Shown in pieces: positions 22,911 to 33,874 of a stretch of 64,000 bases of DNA. Every line of letters starts with the position of its first letter. Positions within the stretch are counted from its first letter, which is position 1. Source of the stretch: Phlebiopsis flavidoalba (Eukaryota > Basidiomycota > Agaricomycetes > Polyporales > Phanerochaetaceae); NCBI GenBank assembly GCA_035772785.1, contig JAOCPU010000006.1, positions 558,001-622,000 of the forward strand, written 5' to 3'. The notes under the pieces were generated by a model. It saw nothing but the letters and a program-made list of their open reading frames with translations, was not told the DNA's origin and ran no database searches. Both the position numbers and the translations under genes were made by a program.

Positions 22911-25285
22911 ATGGTTCGTTCTCATCTTTAGCCAAACTTGCTTTACTTGCTACTCGCTGCAGTGAATGTTATTGCTGGACCCACTGCGAGGCATGGTTTC
23001 GCTACCGCGAAAGTGGACCCAATTCGAACTTGATGGTAAACCCTTTGTACGTTGTATCATAGTGTATCACTCATCAGCTACATGTACTAATGAATTTCGG
23101 TAGGCGTTTGTTGGGCGCAAATTTCCTATTGTGTGTGGTACGCTCCTATTGTTAAGTATGATGAGAGTTGATCTCGGTTGCTTCGCCAAAAAGTGGCTGC
23201 CACTCCTCCTCACGTCAGACCGATGTGGAGGAAAACATTTGAGTCCATGGCGCAGGCCGGTGTCAAAGTCTTGCGCACCTGGGTATGTCTACGACTACGC
23301 CCCTAGCGTTCAGACGATTGATGCGCGGTACCTTTAGGGCTTTCAACGCCATAACGGCACAGAACTATGTGCGGAGCTAAGGATTCGGGGTTGACGTACT
23401 ATCAACTCTGGGACAACAGTACATTCGCTCTGAACACAGGCTCACAGGGGCTGGAGCGCCTCGACAACGTTATTGAAACACAGCGCGGAAAGCATGGAAT
23501 AAAAGGTCATCGTAGCTTTCACAAAACAACTGGTACAAAATCTCTTATTAGCTTGATTTTTCTTTTGACTTTGATGAATGTACCAACCGCAGGGTCGGAT
23601 ACGGGGTAATGTGTGTCACCACATTATCCTCGCAATGTGATGTTTTCTCAGTTTCGAGTTGTTAGGGTTCGGACCTGTTATCACATGGGAATCGCCGGTC
23701 CTAACGCGACTACCCATGATGTCTTCTTCACCGACCCAAGATTACTGCAGCTTACCGTCGGTCTTCTTATATTGTTCCGTATTGCTCGCTGATTGGTATA
23801 CAGAATCATACGTTCGCACAATCGTCGGGCGTTACAAGAATTCTCCCAACATTTTCGCTTGGGAGCTTATGAACGAGGCTCGCTGCCTGAGCGATACTTA
23901 CCCATCAGGTCCTTTGTGCAGCCCTGCGAGTGGGTCGCAGACCCTTCTCAAATGGTATCGCGAACAGTCCGACTTTGTCAGAAGCTTGTAAGCATTGTTT
24001 GCTGATCTCAATTCGAGTGTGTCAGCGTGGGTCTCATGCTCTCCGTCAGGGATCCTGACCACCTCATCACCACTGGTGGAGGAGGGTCACTTCTTCTGGA
24101 CGCATCCACGCACCTAGTAAGGTTATTCCCGTCATTGTTGATAGGGCATGCTTGACACGACGGGCACAGCTGGTCTAACGGTCAGCTCGTCAGCGACTAC
24201 AATTACAACGGCCAAGGTTAGCTGGATTTCAAGACTGACGACTTAGATTCTCACAGACTGCGCTCTAGCTGGAGAGGACTTTGATCGTAATCTGGAGTTA
24301 CCGAACATCGACTTTGTGACATATGTGAGGTAGTCCAAGGATTAGGAAGACACTGTTTTACGCATTGTTATTAAAAACCGATAGCGTGATATATGTATCC
24401 CCAAACCTGGTATGTATATTCCATAGTATGGCTTCGGGGTCAAGTACTCATTCGTGCTACGTTCACAGGTAACCCCGAACTGGTGACTCACTGCTTTCGT
24501 CGCCCTGCGGGCTCTGTGTGTCTAACAGTTTGTCAGGACTTCCCTGGGAGTAACTTTACCGTGTCTCAGTGGGGGACTGCAATGGATTGACGATCATATC
24601 AAAGGTCAGTAGACATATGATATCATCTAGCAGGACTTTAATAAACCGTTATTAGCTGGCCACAAGGCGAATAAACCTGTTGTACTGGAAGAGTTTGGAC
24701 TTTCTGGGTTGGGTAAGACGCGATTTTCGATGGCCATAAGGCTGTTTTTGTCAAACGGATCTTAGAGAATAAAACCAACATCTATCCAACATAAGGGGTA
24801 CAGCACGCTCTTGACAACCAAACATGCGTGAGTATCTTCATCTAAATACATGCCTAGGCTAGCTATCTGACGAATCTATGTTACAGCGGGTAAGTAGACT
24901 CCACAGTTTTTTTCATTACTATCGAGGATAACGTTCACTAGCATCATGCCGTGGCAATTTTGGTGCTCTGAACTTGTCCGAAGACGGTGGTAACAGGATC
25001 ATCAAGTATGCAGACGCATTAGTACAACGGAGTAAGTGAAGATAATTGTCTGACACGCGTCCCACTAATTTATAATGCAAGGCTTCCCCCAAATGATGGT
25101 AACACGACCCAACTTCAATATGATAAATCCCGTATTAAATATCATGTCCAGGCCTTGCCATATATCCCAATCAGACCTCCGTCTGGAACGTCTTCACGTA
25201 AGGCTATTTATTCTTTCCGCGTCTCGCGCTTGTGCTAACTCTTTGGTCGCGTAGCCGAGCTGCCAAAATCCAAGCCCAGGTTTAG
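22911..25285 (+). CDS. Secreted mannan endo-1,4-beta-mannosidase, GH5
   Basis: Hydrolyses beta-1,4-mannan in plant cell walls outside the cell. ATG at 22911 begins a hydrophobic signal peptide ([15 protein letters not shown]), interrupted by one stray stop. Mature part: FELDGKPF, an intron, FVGANFYWLPLLTSD-like sequence (about 23105-23225), [18 protein letters not shown] (23235-23285), [20 protein letters not shown] (23355-23415), [10 protein letters not shown] (23450-23485), [21 protein letters not shown] (23820-23880) with the acid/base Glu in [25 protein letters not shown] (about 23955-24070), NIDFVTYHVYPQTW (24305-24410), [12 protein letters not shown] (about 24675-24710) with the nucleophile Glu, and [19 protein letters not shown] sequence (about 24945-25020). 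It ends RAAKIQAQV with TAG at 25283. About ten introns. Order and both catalytic motifs fit the fungal GH5 mannanases (subfamily 7). Indels are scattered. Confidence 0.9.
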
Positions 25286-28200
25286 AGTACGATCGATTGC
25301 GATGCAACCGATCTCATAGTCTTTTACGAATCGTCAGGAACAGATGACATATGCAAAACTGTTTGTTCTCGTACATTCGTCTATATGACACATGTTTCTT
25401 ATACGAAGCTAATTTCGCTGTCACAACCCATCATTCAAGGATGGTGCAGGGTCACCCCTCAGTAACGACGGGCCAATAGAGTGAACGCTTCATGCAGGTT
25501 GCATTGGCAAATCATCCCAGATCTTGACCCTGTAGGAAGCCGGAAATGGTGGGTTTCAATAGGAAGGAAATATATAATTAAGTTCTTTTTTACGCTAAGC
25601 TGGCCTCCCTCCCATGCTGCCTGACTGGCATATTTATACAAATCTTCCCGCTGTGACGACAAGAGATAGGTTCTCGCCAGGATGCAAAATAATTTGCGGG
25701 TCCCACCCGAGAGTTGTCTTCGAAGTGTTGGGCCTGTACAGTGACAGGATGGGATGTATCATTAGCTATATTCGAAAAGAACCTCGTATGGTAGCGTGCA
25801 AGGTTGTTGACGCGACATAAGGGGGAGGAGAAGATGTGGACAGCGAAGCCTTACAAATCGTGTGTTCATATAAGTACGAGACGTGCCGTGTTTGAACGAG
25901 TAAATACTGGGCCACGTAAAAATGGGATTACTAGACGTCCCGTCTGAGAGTCTCTTATTGTGTCCATGAAGACGCCTCGATCTCTCCTACTTCGGAAAGA
26001 TCTCTGGACAGAACACGACAAACCGTATCAGGATTAACTAGAGGAGCGGTGTTTAGGGTTGGGTTCATTTTCATGTGTAACCGCTAGATTGGGTGCGATC
26101 GCTTATTGTCTTTCGTAAAGGGATCGGGCTGATCATTGCGCGAGTAGAAGGGGGCAAGCAATATTTGTCAATAAATACGTGATTGAGAATGACATGAGCA
26201 AAGAGCACGGCAAACATCCTTTTTCTATACAATCACTGATTCAGGCGCGAGGGGCTCTAAGTAGTGGAGGGGTCCCAGCCGTCGTTCCCCCTCCGCTGAA
26301 CTTTTGAATGATCCGTAGAATATTGCGAACAATCGTCAATACACGCTATATGGTGGTCTCCCGATGAGATCTAATTTCAGCTTTTGGAGGCATGCCATAA
26401 GCCATCCCAACATTTGTTCGCGGCATATTCATCTGCTTTTTGAAAGCGTTTTTAAGGTTGATCCAACGATTATAGGGCTACGATGGGGTCTTGCCTGCGC
26501 CATCAAACGGCCTTGTTCATCGCTGAAAGAGATCCAGCTGTTTCGGAAGCAAATGGTCTTAAAGTCCCAATCGCCACACGTGACGAAGATATGCGTGTCC
26601 ATCTTTTCAGGTGATCAGTTGAAACCACGAACATCTAAGAACTCTCTTGAAATCGCTTCCAGACGGCTCGGCGGAGTAAAAAAAAATTATCTGCATTCTC
26701 AACCATATCCTGTAAATCATGTACAAAGAATCAGCGTATGATCGAAAAACGGGCCATGGGGGGGTCCAACCTGAGTGATAACCGGTGAGATCTGTACAAA
26801 ATGGGGTCAGGCCGAGGTTGAACCTTCTGGTCTGACGTACTCGTGAAATGTAGCTTCTATAATGTCTAGGGTGTGTTGTATGTGAGTCTATTGGAATGTT
26901 ATTGCTAGGGTGTAAGGTTTGACTGACCTTCATGGAAGTATTATATAAACCAGTAATGGGAAATTCAATGATTTCAGGTCGTTCCACGGTGTCGCGCACA
27001 CGTTTGCCTTCAAAGTCGAGCACAAGTAGGTATCTGATCGCAGAACGCGAGGCACGAGCATTCACCCTAATTGACTTGTGATCTAGACATGTATCTGCGA
27101 TAGATTTGAAGATTTGGCCGTGAAGTGTGAAGTTACGGCGATGATTAGGAAAGATCATGACCATGTTGTTCGAACAAATCAAGACCGTACGGCGCTTGAC
27201 CTGAAGTAAGGTACCTGGGTGATGCAATCAATATCACGCACGGTCATTAGTACATTGAACCAGCTTGAACGAGGACTGTAACGGCCACCACTCACAACAA
27301 AGCTCATATCACATAACATTGCTGGAGGGAAAAAGAGAGATAGGTGGAGGAGAATTAAGCAATAGCTTTATTATTGGAATCCTAACTCTGCTGGTAGGTC
27401 ATGTTTACTGTTGAGCGAGCTCACAAGGAATGCATTCCAAAGTGGCTACTGTCTGCGTTCAAGGTGACATAACCCTTTCCAAGCATCAAACGAACCGCCA
27501 ACGTGTTTAATCCTACATTTTTGTCGCAGTGGCTCAGCTTATGACAAATATATTCGTTGAAAAACATCTGACGGTCACGCGCCACGCTAGACATAGAATC
27601 GAATCTCAGCAGTAAGCACGAGGCCGGTAGCATTGATTCAATCTGGCCACTGACTTGTATAGACTCCGTCCTTGATTCTCTTTAGACGTGACTACCACCA
27701 TAGAGAGCGGATCCTATCCTACGCGACTATTTAAGGATAGCTATTCAAGATGCTGGCGCGCTATCTGTGAACACGTTCATCTCTACTTTCCTGTCACGGT
27801 TTGTAGAGCTCGAGAAACCTTCTACCTTGGATATGCTTTGCAAGACTAGGGCGATTAACTGTCGTTTTTCCGCAGGGGATAGAATCTCCCGGACGCGATG
27901 GTCTCTCACCCTCTACTTTCGAGCAGACACACTCAGGGACAGTTTGGCTATGTACACTATGCGTGCCATCTCCGGCTCCTACTATCCGCGTTCGCGTATG
28001 GGCGTCGACCTCGAACACACACTAGCTTTCACGCCGCCTCACTGGATCCGCCTCGGAGCTCCTGTTGATTCTTCTGCAAAGTGTTTAATCATGACTCTCA
28101 GATTTCGAGTTCATGAGTTCGAGCCACTTCTTAGGTAGCGCGGCCAAAGTCTTCTAGCCCGGTATCGTGTTTTCCAAGCGATCTTCAACAAGCCTTGGAG

Positions 28201-28999
28201 AACTGGTGTTGTCTTGTCTCTCTCTATCCTTGTACAAGAGCCGAAAAGAGACAACACGTCAAGCACAAGGGTCAGGTTGCTGCACACAACTCCAGATGAC
28301 CATTGGAAAGATTGAAATATTTTACGGGACCTAGGCACAATGAATACAGACATTGTGATGTGCGGACTTTGTATTACCGTACATGCCCTCGTAAGTTGTG
28401 AGTAGAGTGCTTTAACCCATGAACCGGATTATTGAGCCCTTTTACTCAGGTTAATAGCCGTGTTTGAGGACTCGTCGGTTCTGGAGAACGGAGAACGTGC
28501 AGTTGTTCCCCCTTGATTGCACTGGCGCGGGTGGAATTCATGGACCCCTTCAACGTTCTATAACCCAACTTCTGCGATTCTGCGATCTGCGTTCACATGC
28601 TTTTCGCAACACGCACATTCCCTATGCGAGAAGGGAAGCAACTCTCTTGCGCGAGGGTTTGGTTGTGTGTCGAGTGAGTGTCGCGAATTGACCCTGTGCT
28701 CGTATTGTTAACTGATATAACGGAACAGCTGCCTCGCTTGCTCTCGATGTTCGAAGAAGCGGCAGCCGATTTAGATAGCACTTTCTAAGGCCGATTGGGT
28801 ATGCAAATCCGATGGGGAGCGTAGCAATTTATTACTGACTTAATTTACCGGCGTCTCCTAGCGCCCCGCTATGCAGCAGTTTGGCTGTAGCATCGTTGCT
28901 TCAGCGGTCGCCGCGAGTTGCTCACGAAATGTGACGCTGTGTACCAAAACTCAAGCGTCTACTGAGCCAAACGGAATACTGTTCTAGCTTTGTGAGTGC
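25286..28999. other. AT-richer, weakly coding region; unrecognised minus-strand fragments
   Basis: The longest open stretch is 206 codons on the minus strand at 26607-27227, containing VKRRTVLICSNNMVMIFPN and SAIRYLLVLDFEGKRVRDTV, which looks truly protein-like. Further minus-strand fragments lie upstream: MFFNEYICHKLSHCDKNVGL (about 27510-27570), REILSPAEKRQLIALVLQSI (about 27830-27890) and a possible start MSVFIVPRSRKIFQSFQW at 28353. Together they suggest one unrecognised minus-strand gene of about 1-2 kb, or a decayed one. No transposon ends, terminal repeats or RNA genes were seen. Confidence 0.35.
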
Positions 29000-30948
29000 T
29001 ATAGTTCGCTACTGGATAACGAACTATGGGCTACATCCCTCAACACTCTGAACCGGGCAGCAGCCCTTTTATGCTGGGAGCTGATCCACCAGAGTCCTGT
29101 CGGCGGCCGGTCTGTTGGAGGCGGCGTTTGCGGTCACCCTACTTATCCCGCGATGCAGAACGAGTTTCATCCCAAAAAGTACGGGCTGAAGCTCTGGAAC
29201 ACGGCTCAGAACTTGAGGTTATATTTGCTTCTCCCTGTGCCGGATATCAACCATTTTAATCATTTGACTGGTAGACGTATATAGATTCTCGCCTTGGACC
29301 GATACCAATATGGACGACGCAGCGTCAATGGTAGAGAAAATATGGCGAGATCCGTGCAGGCCACGCGACATTTGCTGATGTGGTCGAGAAAGTCAGTGCG
29401 ATCCGTACACAGGCCATATTGGATGTATGGCTGACTACTGATGAAGGCGATGATTTAAATCATATCCATCCTCACATGATATCGAGTCCCTTGGCCACCT
29501 GTGTGGCTATCATATTACGGCCACTGACCACATTCTCGTACCATAACCTTGCATATACGGATACAAGACTTGCTCTGCACACGCTGTTTGCTGATTGTAG
29601 AAGACTATGACTGTGAAACTGTAGGTGTCGCATAACACACACGACGCCCTTGACATTGGTACATCGCTGACGGCCGCGCTCTCGCTCTCCAAAGGTGGAT
29701 CCCACAAGCAGCTGTCAACAAACTATGGGAACGTTGTATTGTTTTGTGGCAGATGGGCACTCGCTAAGTATCATGTAAATCTGCGGCCGCTCAAAAAACT
29801 TTGCACAAGCCTGACATCTTCCAGCTCCGCAGGTTCAAGATTTACCATTGGTCCTAGGGTCTTAAGTCTCAGCACCTTAGAATCTGCTTCAAGCTTACGT
29901 AGAGGCTGACGAGCTGAAGCCGGAGGATATAACCATGATGACCACATGCGCAGAGCACAAAACCCTTTTCGACAAAAGGGAATGAAGGAATAGACGACAG
30001 TATCCTTCGCAACACAACGCCCAACGCAACGCAATCTTTTGCGGGTAGCAGCCACCCTTGCTATCGCACTCCATTGTCCAATGCGTAGAGTCGAAAGCTA
30101 GACAAAGATACACTGAACATGGGGCTTCTCCTTCTTTCTTGGTCCTCAATCCTCAATTTTTTGGACGCTGGTCGGGGTCATCATTCCGCAATTCTCAAGG
30201 ATGTCCAGCGAAAGGCGTCTGTGTGCCGTTGTGAAATGTATGCCCTTACTTACCACCGATTCCCTTCTAGGTTTTTTGTTACGCTCAGGTATCAACTACA
30301 TCTCGAGATCCTGCAAGAACACTTCTGCAGTCTTTCAACATGCCCCGCACCAGTAGTACACGCCTCTCAGCACACGTCTCCTTCTTCGACGCGTGCTTCC
30401 CTCGCCACCAAGATACAAGTGCCCTGTGGCAGCGCTGGCACGAGGGCGCAGTACCCTTCGATCCCCTGCCCTTTACGTAAGTTGGCCTTGCAATCCCTGA
30501 ATGAACCTACCGAAGGTACGAGGTGCGTCGTTGACAATGCGAACGGCAGGTCCGAGTCTTATTTTTCAGACAGGGCCCAACCTATCCAGTTGCCAGCCAA
30601 CATATATGGACCGCCGGTCATCAACGCTATTCAGGAATCAATTACTTCTGGCACAGCAAGGGAAGGCACCAGCACTGGATGTCGATCGCTGTTTGCTATA
30701 CACCAGCCCCACTCGGTTCCTCACCACCCTATGGACCCAGCTTAGTATTCAGTCGACCACAGGCGATCTTGAGGCCCCGCGACGTAATCGCAACATTTTG
30801 TGCTCAGTATGCCACGCTCGCCACGTTCGCACACCCCTTGTTGCCCATCTTCCTCCACATGATCCTGCCTGCCCCATCATCAAATCACTGCACCAAAAGC
30901 CGCCCGATCACCTGGCTCCCGGCGGAGCAAACACTCGCGGTTTGAGCT
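29000..30948 (+). CDS. Probable plus-strand gene(s), unrecognised
   Basis: I do not recognise the product. Protein-like fragments on the plus strand include FHPKKYGLKLWNTAQNLRL (about 29160-29220), ATFADVVEKVSAIRTQAILD (29365-29425), VEADELKPEDITMMTCAEHK (29900-29960) and MPRTSSTRLSAHVSFFDACF (30340-30400) ending at a good intron donor (GTAAGT at 30477). A CT-rich stretch follows at 30700-30930. Frames change too often to say whether this is one gene or two. No signal peptide or catalytic motif was identified. Confidence 0.3.
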
Positions 30949-31606
30949 GATTGTCGGAGGTAGTCCTCGAGCGCGGCTGAACCGCTGCACTTTTCGTTGA
31001 CGCGTGCGAGCGCTCTTGATCAGTAGAGAAGCAAAAAGAGCAAAGGCTTGTGCTTAGGTCAGCCGGCGTTGACTATGGCTAGGTCGATTAAGTGCCGATC
31101 TGAGACCAGGACGCAGAGTGTCACGAGTAGTATGGTCCCATGCAGCGGCTTTAGCATCGTCGGCCACTTTTTGTAGCAAATTTCCGCTACATTCACGACA
31201 GAGCTGTAGCGCAGTACATGAGATATAAGTACTATGGCGTTCAGTACGACCGGCAGGAGGAGGAGACAGCAATAACTCAAGCATTAAGTTACATCCTAAC
31301 CTTAGGGGGTACAAGAAATCAACGAAGGATCAGAATCCACAGTAGGTTTAAACCTCTGGAGCTGCAGGAGGCGATCTGCGCTGGGCACCAAGTCAATAAA
31401 CCGATCCGCTGGTCCCCTCCTTCCCTTCACCCACGGACTCGAGTGCGACGGAAAACTTACGGCAGCACGCATTCACCTCCCGCAAGACAAGTTAGCACGG
31501 TCTGGAGGACACAAAATGAGGCAATTAGTGTCATCGGATGTCTAGATAAGAGGTGTGAGAGTGTGTATGCAGCGGAGGGGGCGATTGCAAGCGAACCTTG
31601 AGATGC
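30949..31606. other. No gene identified
   Basis: A minus-strand fragment (31054-31314) and a plus-strand open stretch (31218-31601) overlap; neither is recognisable. Part of this must be the 3' end of the zinc transporter transcript. Confidence 0.25.
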
Positions 31607-33423
31607 TCACTCAGGTGGCGCATTCCGTGCATGATACTCCGGTTGGATAGTGCTGGAATGGTTTAGGCCACGCTCATGTAAGGCCTTTCTAATCTTCGCG
31701 GCAAACAGGCATGAAGTCGTGGTTGCGTGACGCCATTACATGACGGACGCGACGATCTTGCTTTCAGACAACTGCCATACGTGGCAGCTCGTGTCGAGAG
31801 AAAGCACCGCCACTCCTACCGCAAGGATGGGCGTGGCGGCGAACTTCGTCCCAGCGTACACCGTCGGGCGTGAACACCCTGCAACAGCAGATTGTAACCA
31901 GGAGGGGGGGGGGGGGGGGGGTGCTACGGACTGTGTACGCATGCGTCAATGGGAGGACATGCGGCAAGAATACGGTCCACTTACCGAGGGGGTAGGCAGA
32001 GGAGAAAATGATCACGGTAATGACATGTGAGGCTGATCATCGGATCGCAAGTAATACTTGAACGACCATTCAGTCAACCTAGATGACGAGGACCTGTCGC
32101 GATCACGCCAACGTTCCCTAACGCATCGAACCAAAGACGTGGAGCAAGAGAGCATGCATGTTCATTGAAACCATGACTGTGTCCACCTGCCCCATGGGCG
32201 TGGCTTCCATCTGCGTCAGATTCGGATATGGAGGTGAGGCCAGCAATGGTGTTCGCTCGTCCTGTAGGATTGAGAGCGTCTGCCGAGGATGGGTCGGATG
32301 CAACAACCAGTGTCTCTTCTTGCTCATGACCTGATGGCAGGGCGAGTGAGATCGCGAGAGCGCGGCTAGTGGCGCGTGTGGCTGGGGACCCTGCTTGTGC
32401 GACGAGTCATGTTGGCAGCCTGCACCCAGCCTGACAATAAGACTGTCTCGTTGGCTGACCGGGTGGCCATACAGAGACGAGTACGACTCCGATCGAGCCG
32501 AGCGCGAGACTTTGGGGGTGCGTTTTTCGATATAACTCTGGTGATTGCCACGATGGTGTGCGGGTCTGCCATCGCTGCCGCTTGCGACTACGGATACTTG
32601 GTGTTTGTAGAGGAGGCAGTAGACTGGATCCGTGACTATGGTCCGTGACTATGACATGCTCTGTCGCAAAGTGTCAGATGAGACGTGACAGAGTTTACGG
32701 AAGCACGCACCGTGGAATAGAAAGAGGCCCAAGATATTGGAAGCGAGTCCCAAAGAGCCGACTACAACACGACAAGGCAGGTGGCTGCGATATCTCTATA
32801 GACGGAAAATTGAGACGGCTCATGCTTGTATCAAACGTTAAACTTTACCCTGGGGTGGAAGATAAGAAACGCCTCTGATGTTCGGCCTCCATTATTGAAA
32901 AATGGAAGAAAAATCGGGCGAGGAGGAAAAGAACACCGTTGACGAAGTAGCAGCGAGGAGTTTCGGCTCGATGCCACCCGTATGAGTATCGTGCATCGAT
33001 GGTTGTCCTGATTGGTGTGACGCTAGTAGATAAGAGATGAAAATCAGTGAACATGCTGACCGTACGTGTATGCGTATTCATAGTAGTGTTGAGCTTGACT
33101 TGAATAAGCATAGAGCGCGGAGGCCACCGGGGAGGCTCATCACAATCGATAACCACCATATAGAGCGACTTCATTTTTTATGAGAACGACAACGTGATAC
33201 CTCACTTGAGGCAATATGAAATGAACGTCCCGCAACGAGGGCAAAGTGACGAGCCAACAGGGCTAAACTCGTCGGGAAGCAGGGTGAGTAAGAGGCGGGG
33301 AGTATCACGTGGTAGATGCACACGATTGGCTTACCGTGACACGATCGAGCTCGAATGAAGGAAGAAGATACGTCGTCTATGTATGAGCGGGAGAATAACG
33401 ATTTTGCGCGTGCAGCGATCCAT
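31607..33423 (-). CDS. CDF-family zinc transporter (ZRC1/COT1, SLC30 type)
   Basis: A Zn2+/H+ antiporter that usually loads zinc into the vacuole or secretory compartments. Start MDRCTRKIVIL at 33423. Reading across frames: a first hydrophobic helix (about 33360-33415), FALVAG.SFHI (family SLALVADSFHML, about 33210-33260) with the metal-site Asp/His region, VMSL..VASALYA (about 33105-33150), YSYGWHRAE (about 32955-32985), VNGVLFLLARFFF (about 32900-32945), a His-rich cytosolic loop HAHGAGGHSHGFNEH (about 32160-32215), ALLLHVFGD (family HVLGDALGNVGVI, about 32095-32150), VITVIIFSSAYPL (about 31990-32025), LLLQGV, WDEVRR.ILAVGVAVLS, HVWQLSESKIVASV (31745-31790) and IRKALHERGLNHSSTIQPEY before TGA at 31607. 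Motif order is diagnostic. An 18-G run (C on the coding strand) sits at an exon edge, and indels are frequent. Confidence 0.85.
31904..31921. repeat. G18 homopolymer inside the zinc transporter gene
   Basis: Eighteen consecutive G on the plus strand. On the coding strand it is a C-run between a good intron acceptor (CCGTAG) and the codons for NLLLQGV, where relatives have an ordinary short exon segment. Confidence 0.9.
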
Positions 33424-33804
33424 GGCGATTTGGTGCAATGTTTGTCGATCGGGGTGGGGTTGGAGCGTGAGCAGTGTTCGATCGTCGTCCCTGTGCGCGG
33501 AAGCCTGGGACTGTTAGCGTCTTATAAATATTTACGAGGACTTTCACTTCGGCGCATAGCAGGCTCAAGTTTTTTGATCGTCCGAGAGGCGGAGGGAATG
33601 CATTAGATAATCGCCTCTGGTTCATGAAAAGCTTGATTGCGGATTTTTTAGCGGATCTCTATTGTCGGGGCCGCCGACCCGGCAGGGCTGGCACTCCACT
33701 GTGGGGATACCGTTCCTCGCGATCGTCGCAGTGCTAAGCAATATAATAAGCCTATATGGTCGCAAGAAGGCGCCACAGTGTAGTTGAAAACTGTATATGG
33801 TACC

Positions 33805-33874
33805 TTCTCTTTGCATGTCTATTAGTATATCGGTGAACCAGCCTCTAACCGACTGAGCTGGCTTTCGGTGGGGT
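33805..33874 (-). other. tRNA-like D-arm fragment, not a complete tRNA
   Basis: On the minus strand the bases AGCTCAGTCGGTTAGAG (about 33844-33860) match the D-arm/A-box of eukaryotic tRNAs, with a short GGTTCAC after it. I could not fold an acceptor stem, an anticodon stem or a T-arm around it, so it is either a tRNA relic, a tRNA gene damaged by sequence errors, or chance. Confidence 0.3.

Noticed and set aside
28090..28135. GTTCGAGCC string resembling a tRNA T-arm
   Set aside because: There is no matching D-arm or acceptor stem within tRNA distance.
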